The notes under the pieces were generated by a model. That model was not told the origin of the DNA and ran no database searches. It saw nothing but the letters and a program-made list of their open reading frames with translations. Positions 1 through 11,837 of a stretch of 64,000 nt of DNA are shown piece after piece. The DNA is from Atriophallophorus winterbourni (Eukaryota; Platyhelminthes; Trematoda; Plagiorchiida; Microphallidae). The stretch lies in NCBI GenBank assembly GCA_013407085.1, contig JACCGJ010014419.1:1-64000 (forward strand), in the 5' to 3' direction. How positions within the stretch are numbered: position 1 is the stretch's first letter; every line of letters starts with the position of its first letter. The position numbers were made by a program, and so were the translations under genes.

Positions 1-109
1 ACTCAGAAAATTTTATGGTAGAAAAAGCATTAAGCTTAACAATAACCATAGGATGACAAGGTATATGGAACATATAAAAATATATAAAAAATATAAAATA
101 TCTCAAAAA

Positions 110-2917
110 TCAATAGGGACATTCGCATACCGCATGGTTCGTCATAAAATCATCGAGTTTGGAAGCGAAAACCTCAACAGATTCTGATCGTGTGATTTCT
201 TCAGGCAAATAGTTCCAAGTGAAACAAATTCTTACGGAGAAGAAATTACGACGTATATCCAATCGAGAATGCGGAATGCTCAAAGCCTTTGAATGTGTTC
301 GTGTTCTAGTAAGGTCATTGGGCTTTAGCAAGTGTTTAAGGGGATGGTTTACAGAATGCAGGATTTTGAAGGTCAACAAAAGGTCACGGCGTATCCGTCG
401 TTGGGTAAAATCTTGTAGGTTTAGTTTTAACATTCGCTCTGTGAAAGGCAAATTTCTGTACCGGGAGACCAACTTTGTAGCACGATGATAAATCCTGTCG
501 AGTAGTTCGATATCCTTCCTCAGCCATTGTGCCCAGGCTTGGATGGAATATTCCATAACAGGACGTATATACGTGTTAATTACCCGGGGTAGGGTTTCGG
601 GCGTAAAAATCCGGAATATTCTTTTGAGAAGACTCAAGATACGGCAAGCTTTATTGTACACCATCAGGCAATGCTGTCCAGGCTTCAGGTTAAACGAAAC
701 CCAGATACCCAGATCTTTTTCTGCTGTGGTCCAGACGAGATCTTGCGTGCCAAGCTGATACGTGTGGTGCAGAGATTTCCCAAGCTGCAGCATTTTACAT
801 TTCGCAGGGTTAAATGGCAACTCATTTAACTGGGACCAACGAAATAAGATGCTTAGATCCCGTTGTAATGCCATACAGTCATTAACAGACCTGACACGTT
901 TCCATATTTTAATATCATCGGCAATAGTATCAAGTTGCATCCAATATCCTCTACTATATCGTTCATATACACCAAGAATAGAAGAGGTCCAAGCACCGAG
1001 CCTTGCGGAACTCCACTCGTGACGTCTATTTTGCTAGATAAGGTGCTGCCAACGCGAACTTGGACGTGTCTATCAGTAAGATAGTCCCTTATCCAATTCA
1101 GCAATATTCCCGTTATTCCATAGGATTCGAGCTTTTTAATTAAGATGTCATGGTTGACTCTATCGAAAGCTTTGGAAATATCGAGGTAGCAAGCATGTAC
1201 AGCCTCACCTTCGTCTAGTGCCTTGGTCCAATCCTCGAACGTTGTAAGAAGGTTAGATAAACAGCAACGACCTCTTCGAAAACCGTGTTGTGCTGCGGTC
1301 AAAATATTTTGGTTTTCAAAATGTTCTCTTATGCGCGCAGCCACAATGCGTTCCATTAATTTGGAGATCACCGGAAGTAACGTTACCGGTCTATAGTTTG
1401 CTGTGTCTGAACGGCTACCGCCTTTATAAATAGGAGTTATCATCCATGCTTTCCATTGCGGTGGTATTTTTCCTTCATTTAAGCTGAGATTGAATATGCG
1501 AGTGAGAGGAGCAGTCAAAGCAACGCGACACATGCGAAGTACGGCGGGGTTAATTTTGTCTGCGCCAGGGGACTTCTTTTCGTTTAGTCGACAAAGTTCC
1601 CGCCCAACCATGTATTCGTTGATAGTCATTTCACTTAATAATTCGAAATGTGGTGAACTTGATGAAAGTTGATATGGTATACAACGCTTGGAATTGAAGA
1701 CAAATGAATAAAACGTTGCCAAAGCGTCGGCGGTATCTTGGGCAGTGTGGGTCAATCCATGAGGTGTTAGTACAGAGAATACACCTGGTTTGATCTTTGA
1801 TCGTTCATTTACTATATTGTAGAGAAGCTTAGGATTCTTTTCCATTCTCTTAAGCAAGTTCCATTGGAATTGCATGCGATCTTCTCTTACAAGAGTAGTG
1901 ACGTGATTCCGTATCTTACAGAATTGCTTCCAAGTTTCTTCCGTACCAAACTTCTTATGAGTTACCCAAGACTCTCGCTTAACAGCTAACCATTTCTTCG
2001 TTCTACTTCGAATAACAAACTGGTTGTTGTAGCTGCATTTGTGTGGTACAAAAATCGAGTTTTCGTAAATCTTCGAGATTGAGATAATTTGGAAACGAAT
2101 TGTAATATGAGCCAGGATCCATTGAATCAAACTCATGAGTGTATGCATCCCGGAGACTGATATTAAAAGATTCAAATTGTATTTTCCTTATGACTTTCGT
2201 CTGTTCACACAATCGTTCCGCACTACATACATAATCAAACAAAAGCACAACATGATCACTCTTCCCCAGTGGTGCCAGGTATTGTATACACTCTACTGCG
2301 GTTGCCTCAGGCGTTAAGACAAGGTCAAGGGTTGAAGGTTGGTCAAGACCCCGCCAGCGAGTTGGCTGGTTAACGTGATTGTGTAGTGAAGCAAATTCTA
2401 TAACCTCCTTGAATTTATGTTCAAACGAATGCAGGGAGTGCTCACCTCTCGAAAATAGATGCGGGAGATTAAAATCGCCAATGATTAGCAATTGCATAGT
2501 CTGGCATCTTGTGATGTGTTGCAATGATTCGATGAGCTTATCATTGTATGAGCTTTCGGATGATGGCGAGCGGTAAATGATGCCGATCGTACATTCATCT
2601 TCATTGACTAGTTTTACTGAACACCACATCGTATCAGGAAGGCTGAGGTCAGGATGATCGATGACGTTACACTGCGCTAAACGTTCGTGATAGTAGACTG
2701 CAACTCCACCACCGGATCCTCGATCACGATCGCGACGAAGTAGTGACATTTTCGGAATCAAAAGCTCAGCATCAGTCATGCAGGGCTGGAACCAAGTCTC
2801 TGTAACTGCAACCAAATCGGGTGTAAGTCTATCACAAAGCTCACATAGTTCAGCTAATTTGTTAATTAAACACTGAGCATTTGTATATATGCACCTGATC
2901 GTATTTGTCTTACACAA
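110..2917 (-). pseudogene. LINE A ORF2: endonuclease-reverse transcriptase, frameshifted
   Basis: Three reading frames carry one protein. The first (2917 to about 2040) is an APE-type endonuclease: AVTETWF, GGGVAVYYHERL, IGDFN and KSDHVVLLFD are visible. The second (about 2050 to 935) is reverse transcriptase: NYRPVTLLPVISKLMERIV, QHGFRRG, DISKAFDRVNHDIL and GVPQGSVLGPLLFLVYMND. The third (about 935 to 110) starts at ADDIKIW, the catalytic aspartate motif, and holds the thumb and C-terminal region typical of fluke CR1 ORF2 (YIRPVMEYSIQAW, RIYHRATKLV, RRIRRDLLLTFKILH). One frameshift lies near 2040-2055; the other, near 930-940, splits the F-A-D-D box. There are few other lesions, so the copy is fairly young. 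Confidence 0.85.
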
Positions 2918-2937
2918 TGTCGAATTGTGTACTGTAG

Positions 2938-4302
2938 CTATTGGTCCGACTCGCGATGAGCCGGACCCTTTTCGTTTTTTGGGGTAACATTTGAACTGTC
3001 AATAACAAGATTGCAATCAGGCTGTGGTTGCGATGGTTCTCTGGGTTTCAGTGAGGAAACACGCTTGGGCACACTTAGTCTCACGTCTGGTGGAAGTTTT
3101 GAGCGGTTAGATTTCCAGTCGGTGTTCATAGCGATAGCCATTTCAGTCGTTAGAAAAGTGATTTTCAGAGGACTGGGCCCATTGCCTTTGTAGTTGGAGG
3201 ATCTGGGTATTCTAAAAGTATCTAGGACAATGGAATCACGAGATCCAATAGCATCGGCAATGTATAACCATTGCTTCAAATCATGTTGCTTTGATTCCGA
3301 TGCTGATACTACATCAACATTTGCGGGGACACCGAGGAATATTAAACTACGTGAAGTAGAGTGGTCTCGACGAGTGGATTGACCTTTCCTTTCCCACCAA
3401 GGTATGTCGGCTTGTAATCGGCAGGTCAAACCGGGACAAGCACCGAGTAGATACGCATTGAGTATGACTTCTTCCATTTCAGATTTATTTCGCAATGTCA
3501 CCCTTAATAGGCGCGGCCGGTCTACGTGAGGGGAGTCTTTATGCCGGGTTAAGCGCGTCATTGATGTAGGTACTAAAGATTTCAAGCCCATGTGTGTACA
3601 GAGCTTAGTCCATTCATTGAGCTCATGTGCTTTTCTTGCTGAGAAAAGTGAATCTGTCGATTCCGGGATATTTGTGCAGATTACACTGAGAGCGATATCT
3701 GTCTTGGTAGAATGAGCGGTAACATTGCTTTTTTTGGGAGGCTCGGATCTAGCAACTAGACGACGGGGAGTCCTGGACAAAGTGTTCACAATTTTACCAG
3801 ATGAGGACCTAGGTAAAAAGGGTTCAGTAGGTCCATCTTTATTACTTTCGGATGAGCTATCAACACATTCAGTTAAGGGAGCAGTTATTGGAGTAATTTC
3901 CTTTTCCTTTGTGTCTTGAGCAAAATTTATTTCGGGTCGAATTGCGTTGGCAATTGTATCTACCAAAAGCGGTTTAAATGTTTCCTCAAGTTTTCGAAAG
4001 CAACTTTCCAAAATCTCTATCCGAGATTCCAGCTTTGCCTCGTGGGGAGGAATTGTAGTCGTATCAATTGGCTGTTTACTTCGACATGCACAACATACGT
4101 AGCAAACACCGGGTAAATCAACGTTGTTAATAAAACATATCACTTCTTTCGTTAGGGCTTTATCACATTTCGTATGTATTTTACTCAAACAGCCAAAACA
4201 TTTAACAACGATGGATTTGGCGCTTACCCCTTTGTTACAAATTTGACACACATCACGTGCTGCCTTCTTTATCTGGGTCATCGAGGTCATCCTTCGCGTC
4301 AT
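2938..4302 (-). CDS. LINE A ORF1 protein with N-terminal PHD-type finger
   Basis: An uninterrupted frame of 454 codons on the minus strand, immediately upstream of ORF2 (20 bases between them). Residues about 18-75 have regularly spaced Cys/His: CQICNKG, VVKCFGCLSKIHTKC, then GVCYVCCAC, a PHD/RING-like zinc finger known in ORF1 of some CR1 elements. A polar middle (about 75-200) follows, then a region rich in R, K and W that may bind RNA. ORF1 proteins of this class are thought to act as RNA chaperones in the retrotransposition particle. The intact frame next to a broken ORF2 is notable. Homologous but broken ORF1s sit in LINE B (PHD near 43090-43190) and LINE C (53068-53574). Confidence 0.75.
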   Translation of the reverse strand: MTRRMTSMTQIKKAARDVCQICNKGVSAKSIVVKCFGCLSKIHTKCDKALTKEVICFINNVDLPGVCYVCCACRSKQPIDTTTIPPHEAKLESRIEILESCFRKLEETFKPLLVDTIANAIRPEINFAQDTKEKEITPITAPLTECVDSSSESNKDGPTEPFLPRSSSGKIVNTLSRTPRRLVARSEPPKKSNVTAHSTKTDIALSVICTNIPESTDSLFSARKAHELNEWTKLCTHMGLKSLVPTSMTRLTRHKDSPHVDRPRLLRVTLRNKSEMEEVILNAYLLGACPGLTCRLQADIPWWERKGQSTRRDHSTSRSLIFLGVPANVDVVSASESKQHDLKQWLYIADAIGSRDSIVLDTFRIPRSSNYKGNGPSPLKITFLTTEMAIAMNTDWKSNRSKLPPDVRLSVPKRVSSLKPREPSQPQPDCNLVIDSSNVTPKNEKGPAHRESDQ

Positions 4303-4745
4303 TGTTACAATCCAACGAGTGATGAGTCAGTGCACTTAGCGGTGCAGTTGTTTATCGATCGGTAGGTACTGGTGGAGTGAATGCGTTGGATCGGAGTGAT
4401 GCGATCCAAGCGGTAAAATACGAACGAGTTGGATAAAAGTGGTGCGGTTGAACGAGTTTCGATCTGATAGTGTTGAAAAAACTATCAGTCAATTCGAAAT
4501 GATGTGATCCTCTCAATAGTATTCGAACAGGAACAATATTCTGAATCGCCAAGGATATTGCACGCGTCGGTAAAGTTGGGTTAAAACTTGAAATTTGAAT
4601 TTTCAAGAATTCACCTTGCTCGAAGTTGAAATGGGTATATTCCGAAAGAACAAACTGAGACGAGTTCAATGATATATGAATCGTCCAGTTCAGGCAAAAA
4701 TGTGAGGAAATAAATCCAAAAGTATGAGAGCACAAATATATGCGT

Positions 4746-5300
4746 CCGCACAGCAGGTCAACAATACTCTTCCGTCCTCGGTATTTATTAAAACATTAGA
4801 GCTATTGCTGCAGTTGGCATGCTCATGTCTTTAAAATCATGAACTCATCTCGGCGTAGACTAAAGTGAAATCAAAATGCACGAGAGAATGAAAAATATCG
4901 ATGAAGAAATATGTTTTCGATGAAGACTACATCAGCAGCCTGTTTGTGACACACTCGACACTGTTTGATTAGCGCTTACTATCTATAAGTCAGTAGTGTA
5001 AATTACTAATTATTACGACTCACGTAATTCAAATAAGTTTTGCTGACCACTTCCGGTTGATGCCCAAAAGGAATCTGCATCTCTATCACACGATTATCTT
5101 ATAGAACATAACGTTTCTTCAACGTTAAAGTCTGATTTCAAATGTGCAACATTTATATCTGTATATATTGCATCGACGGTGGGTAAATTTGTCTTGTTTG
5201 CAGCAATTAGTTGATTTGGTTTTGACTATATCCATCCGAAGACACTTTTGGCTCTTGATTGTTTTATGTGCTTTTCATTCAGCACGTTTGAAAAAACCTC
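4746..5300. other. Unassigned interval between LINE A and family R
   Basis: AT-rich sequence with no convincing reading frame, repeat or splice pattern by eye. Confidence 0.4.
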
Positions 5301-5559
5301 ATCATGGGCAAAAACAACATGTCTACAGTGTTCCTTATCTTCGATTTGCACGGTCAATTCACTAGCTGTCCGCATGAACTACGCTCGGCATCCGAGAGCT
5401 CCAATATGACGTGCCTCGAAACTGAGCAGACACAACAAAGTTTTTCCCCGCTCGCGTGGCCAATCATCTCTTCTATACACGTCGTTGTACTAAAATTACG
5501 ACCAGGCCAGCTGTTGACTTCCTGATTTAACCCACAATAAAGAATACGTCAATTTTCCA

Positions 5560-6180
5560 TTCTATACAAATGACCCTCAGAGCGTGAATGCACTTTCTTT
5601 TGTATGGTAAATATGCGCTTTAAACCAACTTTAGAAAGCATATCTCCATTTGCTAAAATTTCCATCCACGATGTTTTCAAGATTCGACGAATTCTCCTCA
5701 AAGGGAAATTATTCATCTTCCGTTCGGTGGTTCAGCTTTCGCTTCCATACAGTAAACTATTTAGTTCGCCCGCTATGTGCAACCATTTATTGTCTTTACG
5801 GTCAGCTTAGAGAATATAGCAGCTGCTCGCCAACCAGTTTATCTATCAGCGATTAGCGACTTGTTATGCTCAATCGTTGATCCAAGATTCGTACTGTTTA
5901 AATCTCACAGATCTTAACGGTTAAATCGGGAGTCGATACAGTTCAGTAGTCATAAACGTTGAGCATTTTATGCTTATTATTAACACACAGGCATTGCATG
6001 CCGACTAAATGCAGTTTATTAGCGACAGCAGCTGTTCTTGGTACAAAGCAATGGTGTCTGCATCATCGACAAAGCGTAGGTCACTGCTCACCATATCCCG
6101 TACCTTGGTTACGGGTTTCAAACGGTTCAGGTTGGAATGCTTGCCATCATAATGCGTGTGTAGTTAAATACCTTCTGTTC
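5560..6180 (-). pseudogene. Family R non-LTR reverse transcriptase fragment (C-terminal half)
   Basis: Minus-strand frames give an RT active-site region at about 6115-5990 (VRDMVSSDLRFVDDADTIAL, with F-V-D-D in place of F-A-D-D). Around 5750-5600 is the post-RT motif LYGSESWTTERK, matching the 'LLYGSETW' box that ends the RT domain in RTE-like elements. Stops and shifts are frequent. The fragment continues across an inserted LINE into 7500-7660. Other copies of this family lie at about 14220, 19660, 21690, 24805 and 26005. Confidence 0.6.
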
Positions 6181-6239
6181 TGGTCATAAATACCTGATTC
6201 AACAGCAGAACAAAAAACTTCTAATTACGGATTTTGGTT

Positions 6240-7499
6240 TGAAACCTAGGTGAATTTCAAAGCTTATCGAATTCAACCGCTAAAGTGAACTGGGTCCTCC
6301 ATGCCAGAATGGAAAGTCATGATGAGTAAGAGTTAATGGTGCTTTCTCACGATCCTTTACAGTAACGAGTGGGGTGCCGCAGAGATCATTGCTTGAACCA
6401 ATTCTTTTCCTTATCTATGTAAACGACTTACTTAAACTTGTTCGATGCAAATCCTTTTTATTTGCGGATGACATCAAGCTGTAGACACAAGTACGCACAA
6501 CTGAGGATTGCGGACAGCTTCAGCTGGACCTCGATGCCTTACAGGACTGGTCAGTTAGAAATGAACTCTTTCAATGCTAGAAAATGCAAGGTATTGTCTG
6601 TTGGAAGACATTTCGAGTTATCTAACAACTATGGTTCCCATATTCTTGAAAGCACTGACAAGGATAAGGGCTTGAATATGTGTGTGTGGGCAGCACTTTG
6701 AAACCGTCACATCACGCCAGAGTTGTCCATGAAGACGTCAAGAATACTGCTTCTATTAAAACGCGTGTTTATCGAATAGTTAATATGTACTTGAGGCCAA
6801 CCATTGAATATGCGGTCCAGGCTTGGTCACCCTGGCTACAGAAGGACATCAGCCTCTTGCAGAGAATATATCATCGGACCACGAAGCTCGTACGTGGGTT
6901 AAAGCACAAACTATTCGAATATCGTATTACAAGTTTCAATCTCTTTGACTCTCACTACCGCCGTATTAGAAGTGATTTGATTCTCATGTTCAATATGTTG
7001 CATACCCCCAACCATCCCCTGAATACACTATTCACACGACTACCACCCCGAACCAGCTGGATCATGACTACGCAGTACTTATTCCCGACTCCCGACTGAA
7101 CTGTCGAAGGTATTTTTATTCTGTACGTGTATGTTTGATACGGAACTCATTACCCTCTAATATTTCACATTCACCCAAATTGGATATATTCAAATCGAAC
7201 TTGGACAAATTCATGTCGACCGATCCAAACATTGAACCAATATATTCTACACCATTACAGCTTTGAACCTTGAACCTATGCATCGAAGTAAACTATACAC
7301 CTTGACCCTATGGATTTGCATGTGCAATCCAACCGATTGCAAGCAGTTTCTGCATTATGAATTTTTACCTGATTCCTGAACTGCTCAGTAAGCAAACAAA
7401 TCCTGTTTTTACTACCTATGTTATTAGTAATTCCCATATTGTTCTGTGGTTTATGTAAAGCTATATGCTTTTTTGATCATTAAATTGAATTGAATTGAA
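6240..7499 (+). mobile_element. CR1-like LINE, 5'-truncated (LINE E)
   Basis: Plus-strand remnants of ORF2. At about 6365-6480 is the RT core (VPQRS...LFLIYVNDLLKLV then SLFADDIKL, followed by a TAG). At 6680-7099 is the C-terminal region (YLRPTIEYAVQAWSPWLQKD, RIYHRTTKLVRG, YRRIRSDLILMFNMLH). The 3' end is about 7475-7499, with short ATTGA-type repeats (attaaattgaattgaattga). This is the same superfamily as LINE A but a different copy. It sits inside the family R element, splitting RT residues at 7500-7660 from those at 6180-5560, so LINE E is the younger insertion. Confidence 0.75.
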
Positions 7500-7660
7500 A
7501 ACTGCGTAAAAATGCATACGCTGTTTCCGACGCTTTTCTTGAAGTTTTCCAAGGGAGAATATCAAGTCTACGCTTGATTTACCCTTGTAGAAGCCATAAT
7601 GAGATTCAAAGTAATCCCTAACAATGACTTAGTGTAGCAGCATCTGCAAAACTTCAGTGA
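7500..7660 (-). pseudogene. Family R reverse transcriptase fragment (N-terminal part)
   Basis: Minus-strand translation includes RDYFESHYGFYKGKSSVDLI and FSLGKLQEKRR. These match the 'CGFRxGRSTVD.IF..RQLQEK' block that precedes the RT catalytic core. In orientation and order it is the missing upstream part of the fragment at 5560-6180. Confidence 0.6.
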
Positions 7661-8500
7661 ACAAGTTACCTACAACATTCAATGTTCGGTAAACGCTCAA
7701 AAGTTTCAAGTGCATACCATAAATCCATGCTCTTCTAAGATGTTTTAATTTTTCATATGTTGACATTCGTTAGAAATTCAAAAATGCTTACCGTTTCTCT
7801 TCCGAGACATTACAGATGTTATGGGTTTGAACCAGTCGTGCGTTCGAGCTTTCCATAGAACATACGTGTTATATTCATTTTAAAGTGTTTCAAAGTTTTC
7901 ATAGGCTCAACTGGAGTTATTTGGCTGAGATCAATTGTGAAAGCGTGCTCTATAAAGCTTCAGTTTTGCACAAAAAGGGAATGGTGAGTGTCGCAGTGCG
8001 CGTTCTGTTATGATCATGTAAGGAGTACGCTTTTTATTGTAGAGCGCCTAACGAGAATAAGATCAAGCTAGTGCTAATGTTTCGAACAAGGATATTTCCA
8101 TGAAACTTTATGATCTGACCACGTTTTAAATTCGTTAGTGATACAAATACTGGATTTTGTGCATAGATCTGAAAGATTCTGTCGATTTTCATTATTTCTA
8201 CATACTCTGAACTTTTCTAAACAATATGACCATATTGATATGCACTAATTCTGGTATTGAAATCGTCAAATACCGCCAAACAGAAATCAGCAGCACATTT
8301 TTAAAACCAGTTATGAGACAATGATAAAGCTTTCTTTCAGCAGGCGTTACAAAAGCGTCAGCTCATAAACGTTGACCAACGTAATGGCGCCAGTTGATGC
8401 TTTTCGGGAGACGATCATCTTTAATTCAACTTCAATTTCATTTCTTCCATATCATGTGCTTAGTTGACAACATAATTTTGAATGTGTCATATTTGACAAA
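7661..8500. other. Unassigned interval
   Basis: AT-rich, with no recognisable coding or repeat structure by eye. Confidence 0.35.
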
Positions 8501-8523
8501 AATTAGATATCCTGAAGGTCCAT

Positions 8524-8562
8524 GACCGATAAGTGCAAAAGCACGAAACCGGTCGTGCTGGA
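8524..8562 (+). ncRNA. Hammerhead ribozyme motif, near-intact core
   Basis: Core in order: CCGATAA (consensus CTGATGA; two changes), stem II GTGC with loop AAAA and GCAC (perfect), GAAA, a self-complementary CCGG stem III, and the GTC triplet (to 8554) where cleavage would fall. The 3' side continues GTGCTGG. The first base change (CTGA to CCGA) probably reduces activity. The following sequence to about 8790 keeps parts of the dispersed hammerhead repeat. Confidence 0.6.
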
Positions 8563-8790
8563 CGTAATTCACGTGCAAGCAAATATGGATATTCTATGCA
8601 AGTCCATGGGTTCATCGCCATCCAGTTGTTTGTGTGTGCATGTGATTGGACAAGTTCGCCTCGTTATCCCAATCTAACAGAAGCTTCAGTTAAAATTTGT
8701 TTACCATTTCTCAACTGTTTCACAACATGCGGATGCTGGTTACACTGTCCCAGCTGGATGAGTGGAAACAACAAGAAACTGATTGGCAGA
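8563..8790 (+). repeat. Body of dispersed hammerhead repeat, degenerate
   Basis: Contains 'gcatgtgattggacaagttcg' and 'tttaccatttctcaactgtttcaca', which match the conserved body segments seen near 35550 and 36490 (catgtgatggaacaggttgg; tttaccatttctccactgtttcaag). Confidence 0.45.
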
Positions 8791-8799
8791 TGGATGGAA

Positions 8800-10288
8800 A
8801 ATCATAAAAATATGAACATTCCAACACTGCCTGACTTCTACTCGTGTCGCTTACATATCAGTCGTTTAGAACTTTTCGCAAAATTTTCCAGAAACTCACA
8901 ATGTAACAAGGCATGTTGTTCTGCGTCGAAATAAATTAAGTTGATTAAATAAACTATGCTTTATGTGTTGTGAGTCCTTCAGTCCCGATTTTCGGCAGAA
9001 TTTTTGCGTTTTGCAATGAAATAGTTATTTTCTTCACCAATCATAAACCGTGAATGTGGCAAAATAAAACATTTCGTGTTGTTTAGAGCAAAGTTCAGTT
9101 GTTTCCTTGACACTGAATTAACCTAGTTTTGGCCTATGATTTGTTACATAAATCTTGGAATACTGGTCATGCTGCTGAAAAAGAACACTTAAAATCTGGC
9201 ATATTGAAAAGTGTCCCAAATCCATGTTCATTTTTTGAATGGAACCTTAAAATGTTGAGGTGATGGGGATGTATCGCTTGAATATAGTTCATTTTGACAG
9301 GTTTAGCATATGGGCAAGTTGAGACTATGAAACAAAAATGTCTTCAATCTAATGCATTTCGAAAGATTCCATCACCATCACTGGTTGTCTTTAGTTGATT
9401 CAAACTGTATGCTAAAAATGAAAATTGACTTCACATCAACCGCTAGAATGAAACCGGGCGAAAATAATTATAAAACATTTATCAATGTTCAAGGAAATAT
9501 TGCGTAAATCAAGGTAATCCTTTGAAGGTATATCAGGTGAATTTCGGTCACATCGAGCGCGCCTATCTTCAGGGTGCTCAACTCGAAACTTAAATATTGC
9601 TGTTCAAAGGGCTAGTTGCACAATCCACTAACTATTTTGGTTGCATCGTAGTAAGTCATCTCAGAGAACGCGATTTCCTATTCTAATCATGGTGCCCAAG
9701 CTTGTGCTCGAAAGCTCAAGTGTATGAATGTAATTATTAGCTTTCTTAGCTAGTGACGTTACCACGCGCTCTTCTAGATGACTATAGTCTGCTTTTCAGA
9801 ACATCAACAGAGTTGGTAAAGTAAACCATAATCAAATGTAGCAATGGAAATCGTTCTTAACGGAGGCCTCGAAATTTACGAATAAACGGGTCTGTACAAA
9901 TTATATCCGTTGAATTAAACTGATTGCCATGACTATGGATATCATTCAATGCTTCATCCAACTCTCGTGCATACACCTGAGAACACTTCCTCGGTTGCTA
10001 GTGGGAACCAAAAAATGGGGTTGTGGCCAAACTCTGCCTCTTCCTAAGTAAACCATTTACAGCCGAATTGAGGGTTGTGAAGATCGCTTCATTTTTTCGT
10101 CGTCCGGTGTATGTACCTTCAACGAAGTGGCTGAATTGGCAGATACATCAAACTTGATTCACAAGGTTGAAATATTTTATCTGTCATTTTACTACTATTT
10201 CGCTGGTATACGTTATTTAGCACAACACGTTTGGTCCATTTAACAACTAGACTAAAATAAACTTTTGTCACAGCAATTAAGCCGGTTA
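8800..10288. other. Unassigned interval
   Basis: No supportable gene, RNA or repeat seen. Plus-strand frames here lack domain motifs. Confidence 0.35.
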
Positions 10289-10674
10289 CGACACAAAATC
10301 AAGCATCAGTCCTCTCCGTGCCGGGTGGCACATGAGGCGAAGACTACTTCACGCCAGTGGTTCCGGTCTTTCGCTGCTTCCGTTGCCGTCTGCACCGTGA
10401 ATCCTTGTGCATGTAGTTCGCGTTCCAACGTTTTGCGCCAAGTTTCCGTGGGCCGTCCCCTTTTTCGTTTACCTTGCGGATGCCAGTGCATGGCTACCTT
10501 CGTATGCGAACTGATATCCATCCTGCAGACATGACCGAACCACGGATCTGTTGTCATCGTTTCCGTAGCAATGTAGGTTTTACGGGATAGGGTTGCTAGC
10601 CCTAAGCCCAACCCTCCTCCTTTCTCAGACGGGCTTGGGACCGTCCTTGGCGATTTCGACACAAAATCAAGCAT
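10289..10674 (-). mobile_element. 5'-truncated RTE-like retrotransposon tail with 18-bp target duplication
   Basis: The insert (10307-10656) is bounded by direct copies of CGACACAAAATCAAGCAT at 10289-10306 and 10657-10674. The minus-strand frame encodes the C-terminal tail of an RTE-type ORF2: WFGHVCRMD, GKRKRGRPTETWRKTLEREL, then AAKDRNHWREVVFASC. Only the extreme 3' end was copied, as expected for LINE insertions that stop early. Confidence 0.8.
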
Positions 10675-11837
10675 AATAGCAGAAATAACTCAAATTATTT
10701 TTTTCTTTTTTGATGTTTCATATCAAACTATCTTGTTTCGATTAGTTCGCGTATGCATTTCAGGTCTTGACTGAAGATACATACATGCAATACGTTTGTT
10801 TATTTGTTTTCGTCAAAGTCGTACAACCCTGTTAACCAATTGGTTGCGTCTTGAAGAATACTCTCGAGAAGCGCAATTTTTATCCCAACCATTGTACTCA
10901 AATTTGCGCTGTATAAAACATGGATGGCGTTATAAATGAATTGAGTATCTCGATAAATGGGACAAGCATTAAATGAACGAACGCTTATAAACATTGATGC
11001 AAAGTAAATTGTTCTCAACACCAAAACTTTTCTCCGATAAAGTCTGCTTAGGGGTTAGACTGTCAAATAGTTAGGAGAACAGACAAGGTTCTCAAACCGA
11101 AACATTTGCACATAGGGAGACTGAAGTTCAACTTATTCACAATCGACCACCGATGCAGCTTACTTAGCTATCTTGCATATACCCAGGGAATTTGAGCAAA
11201 TCACGAATTTCGGATAACTCGCCTCAGGTCAACTCGCCCACAGACGGGTGTTTCGAGGGATCGATGGAGCTGGCTTATCCAACTGTAGGACCGCCTACGC
11301 CAATTGTTAAAGGGATACCGCTGGCAAAATTATCGCCTTGTTATAACGTCTGAATTCTGACAATTTTCTTTAAAATAGATGTCACACTCGCCGCGATTCT
11401 ACTGCTGGTTCCTCACTCATCTTCGGTCAATAGATGAACGTCAAAATTGTCGCTTTTTGTATGAGAATCACGAACAACCTCGGAGACCGGAAGAGATTGA
11501 GATCGTGCTATTGAAGAATATAGTCCTAGAATCTTAGAACGAGGTCATCTTCAAATCTCTGTTAATTAGATTTCAATGAAGATTACCGTGGTGAGGTGGA
11601 AACCCAGCTAGTCATTTTACAGCATGAGCGAGAGAATAAAGTATTGAAAATTCAACATTGTATATTGCGAGAATATCAGAAATAATAATGAGATTATTAG
11701 AATATAACAATATAATCGGCGGTAGATCTACTTGAAAAAGTTTTTCTTTTCAAAGCTTGTCGAGACTAGTCATCAAAACAAAGTATTCTACAGGTAAACA
11801 AACTGCAGGTGAAGGAAAATATTCATTTGAACGGGGA
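10675..11837. other. 3' flank of NAPRT, no further gene seen
   Basis: AT-rich. No clear AATAAA on the minus strand was found by eye just beyond the NAPRT stop, so the transcript end is not defined. No repeat recognised. Confidence 0.35.

Larger units (their letters stand above)
20..4745 (-). mobile_element. CR1-like non-LTR retrotransposon, full length (LINE A)
   Basis: Read on the minus strand it has a 5' untranslated region (about 4745-4303), an intact ORF1 with a PHD-type finger, an ORF2 with endonuclease and reverse transcriptase, and a 3' tail near 20-110. The tail contains CATCCTATGGTTATTGTTAA (rc of about 34-53), which recurs almost unchanged at the 3' end of LINE C near 50480. The 5' region also matches LINE C: 'gtatattccga...gagacgagttcaatgatat' near 4636-4676 pairs with about 53945-53985. 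Two copies of one family therefore define both element ends. ORF2 is frameshifted, so this copy is dead for retrotransposition in trans-independent fashion. Ends are approximate. Confidence 0.85.

Noticed and set aside
3011..3919. Plus-strand frames across LINE A
   Set aside because: Antisense shadows of ORF1.
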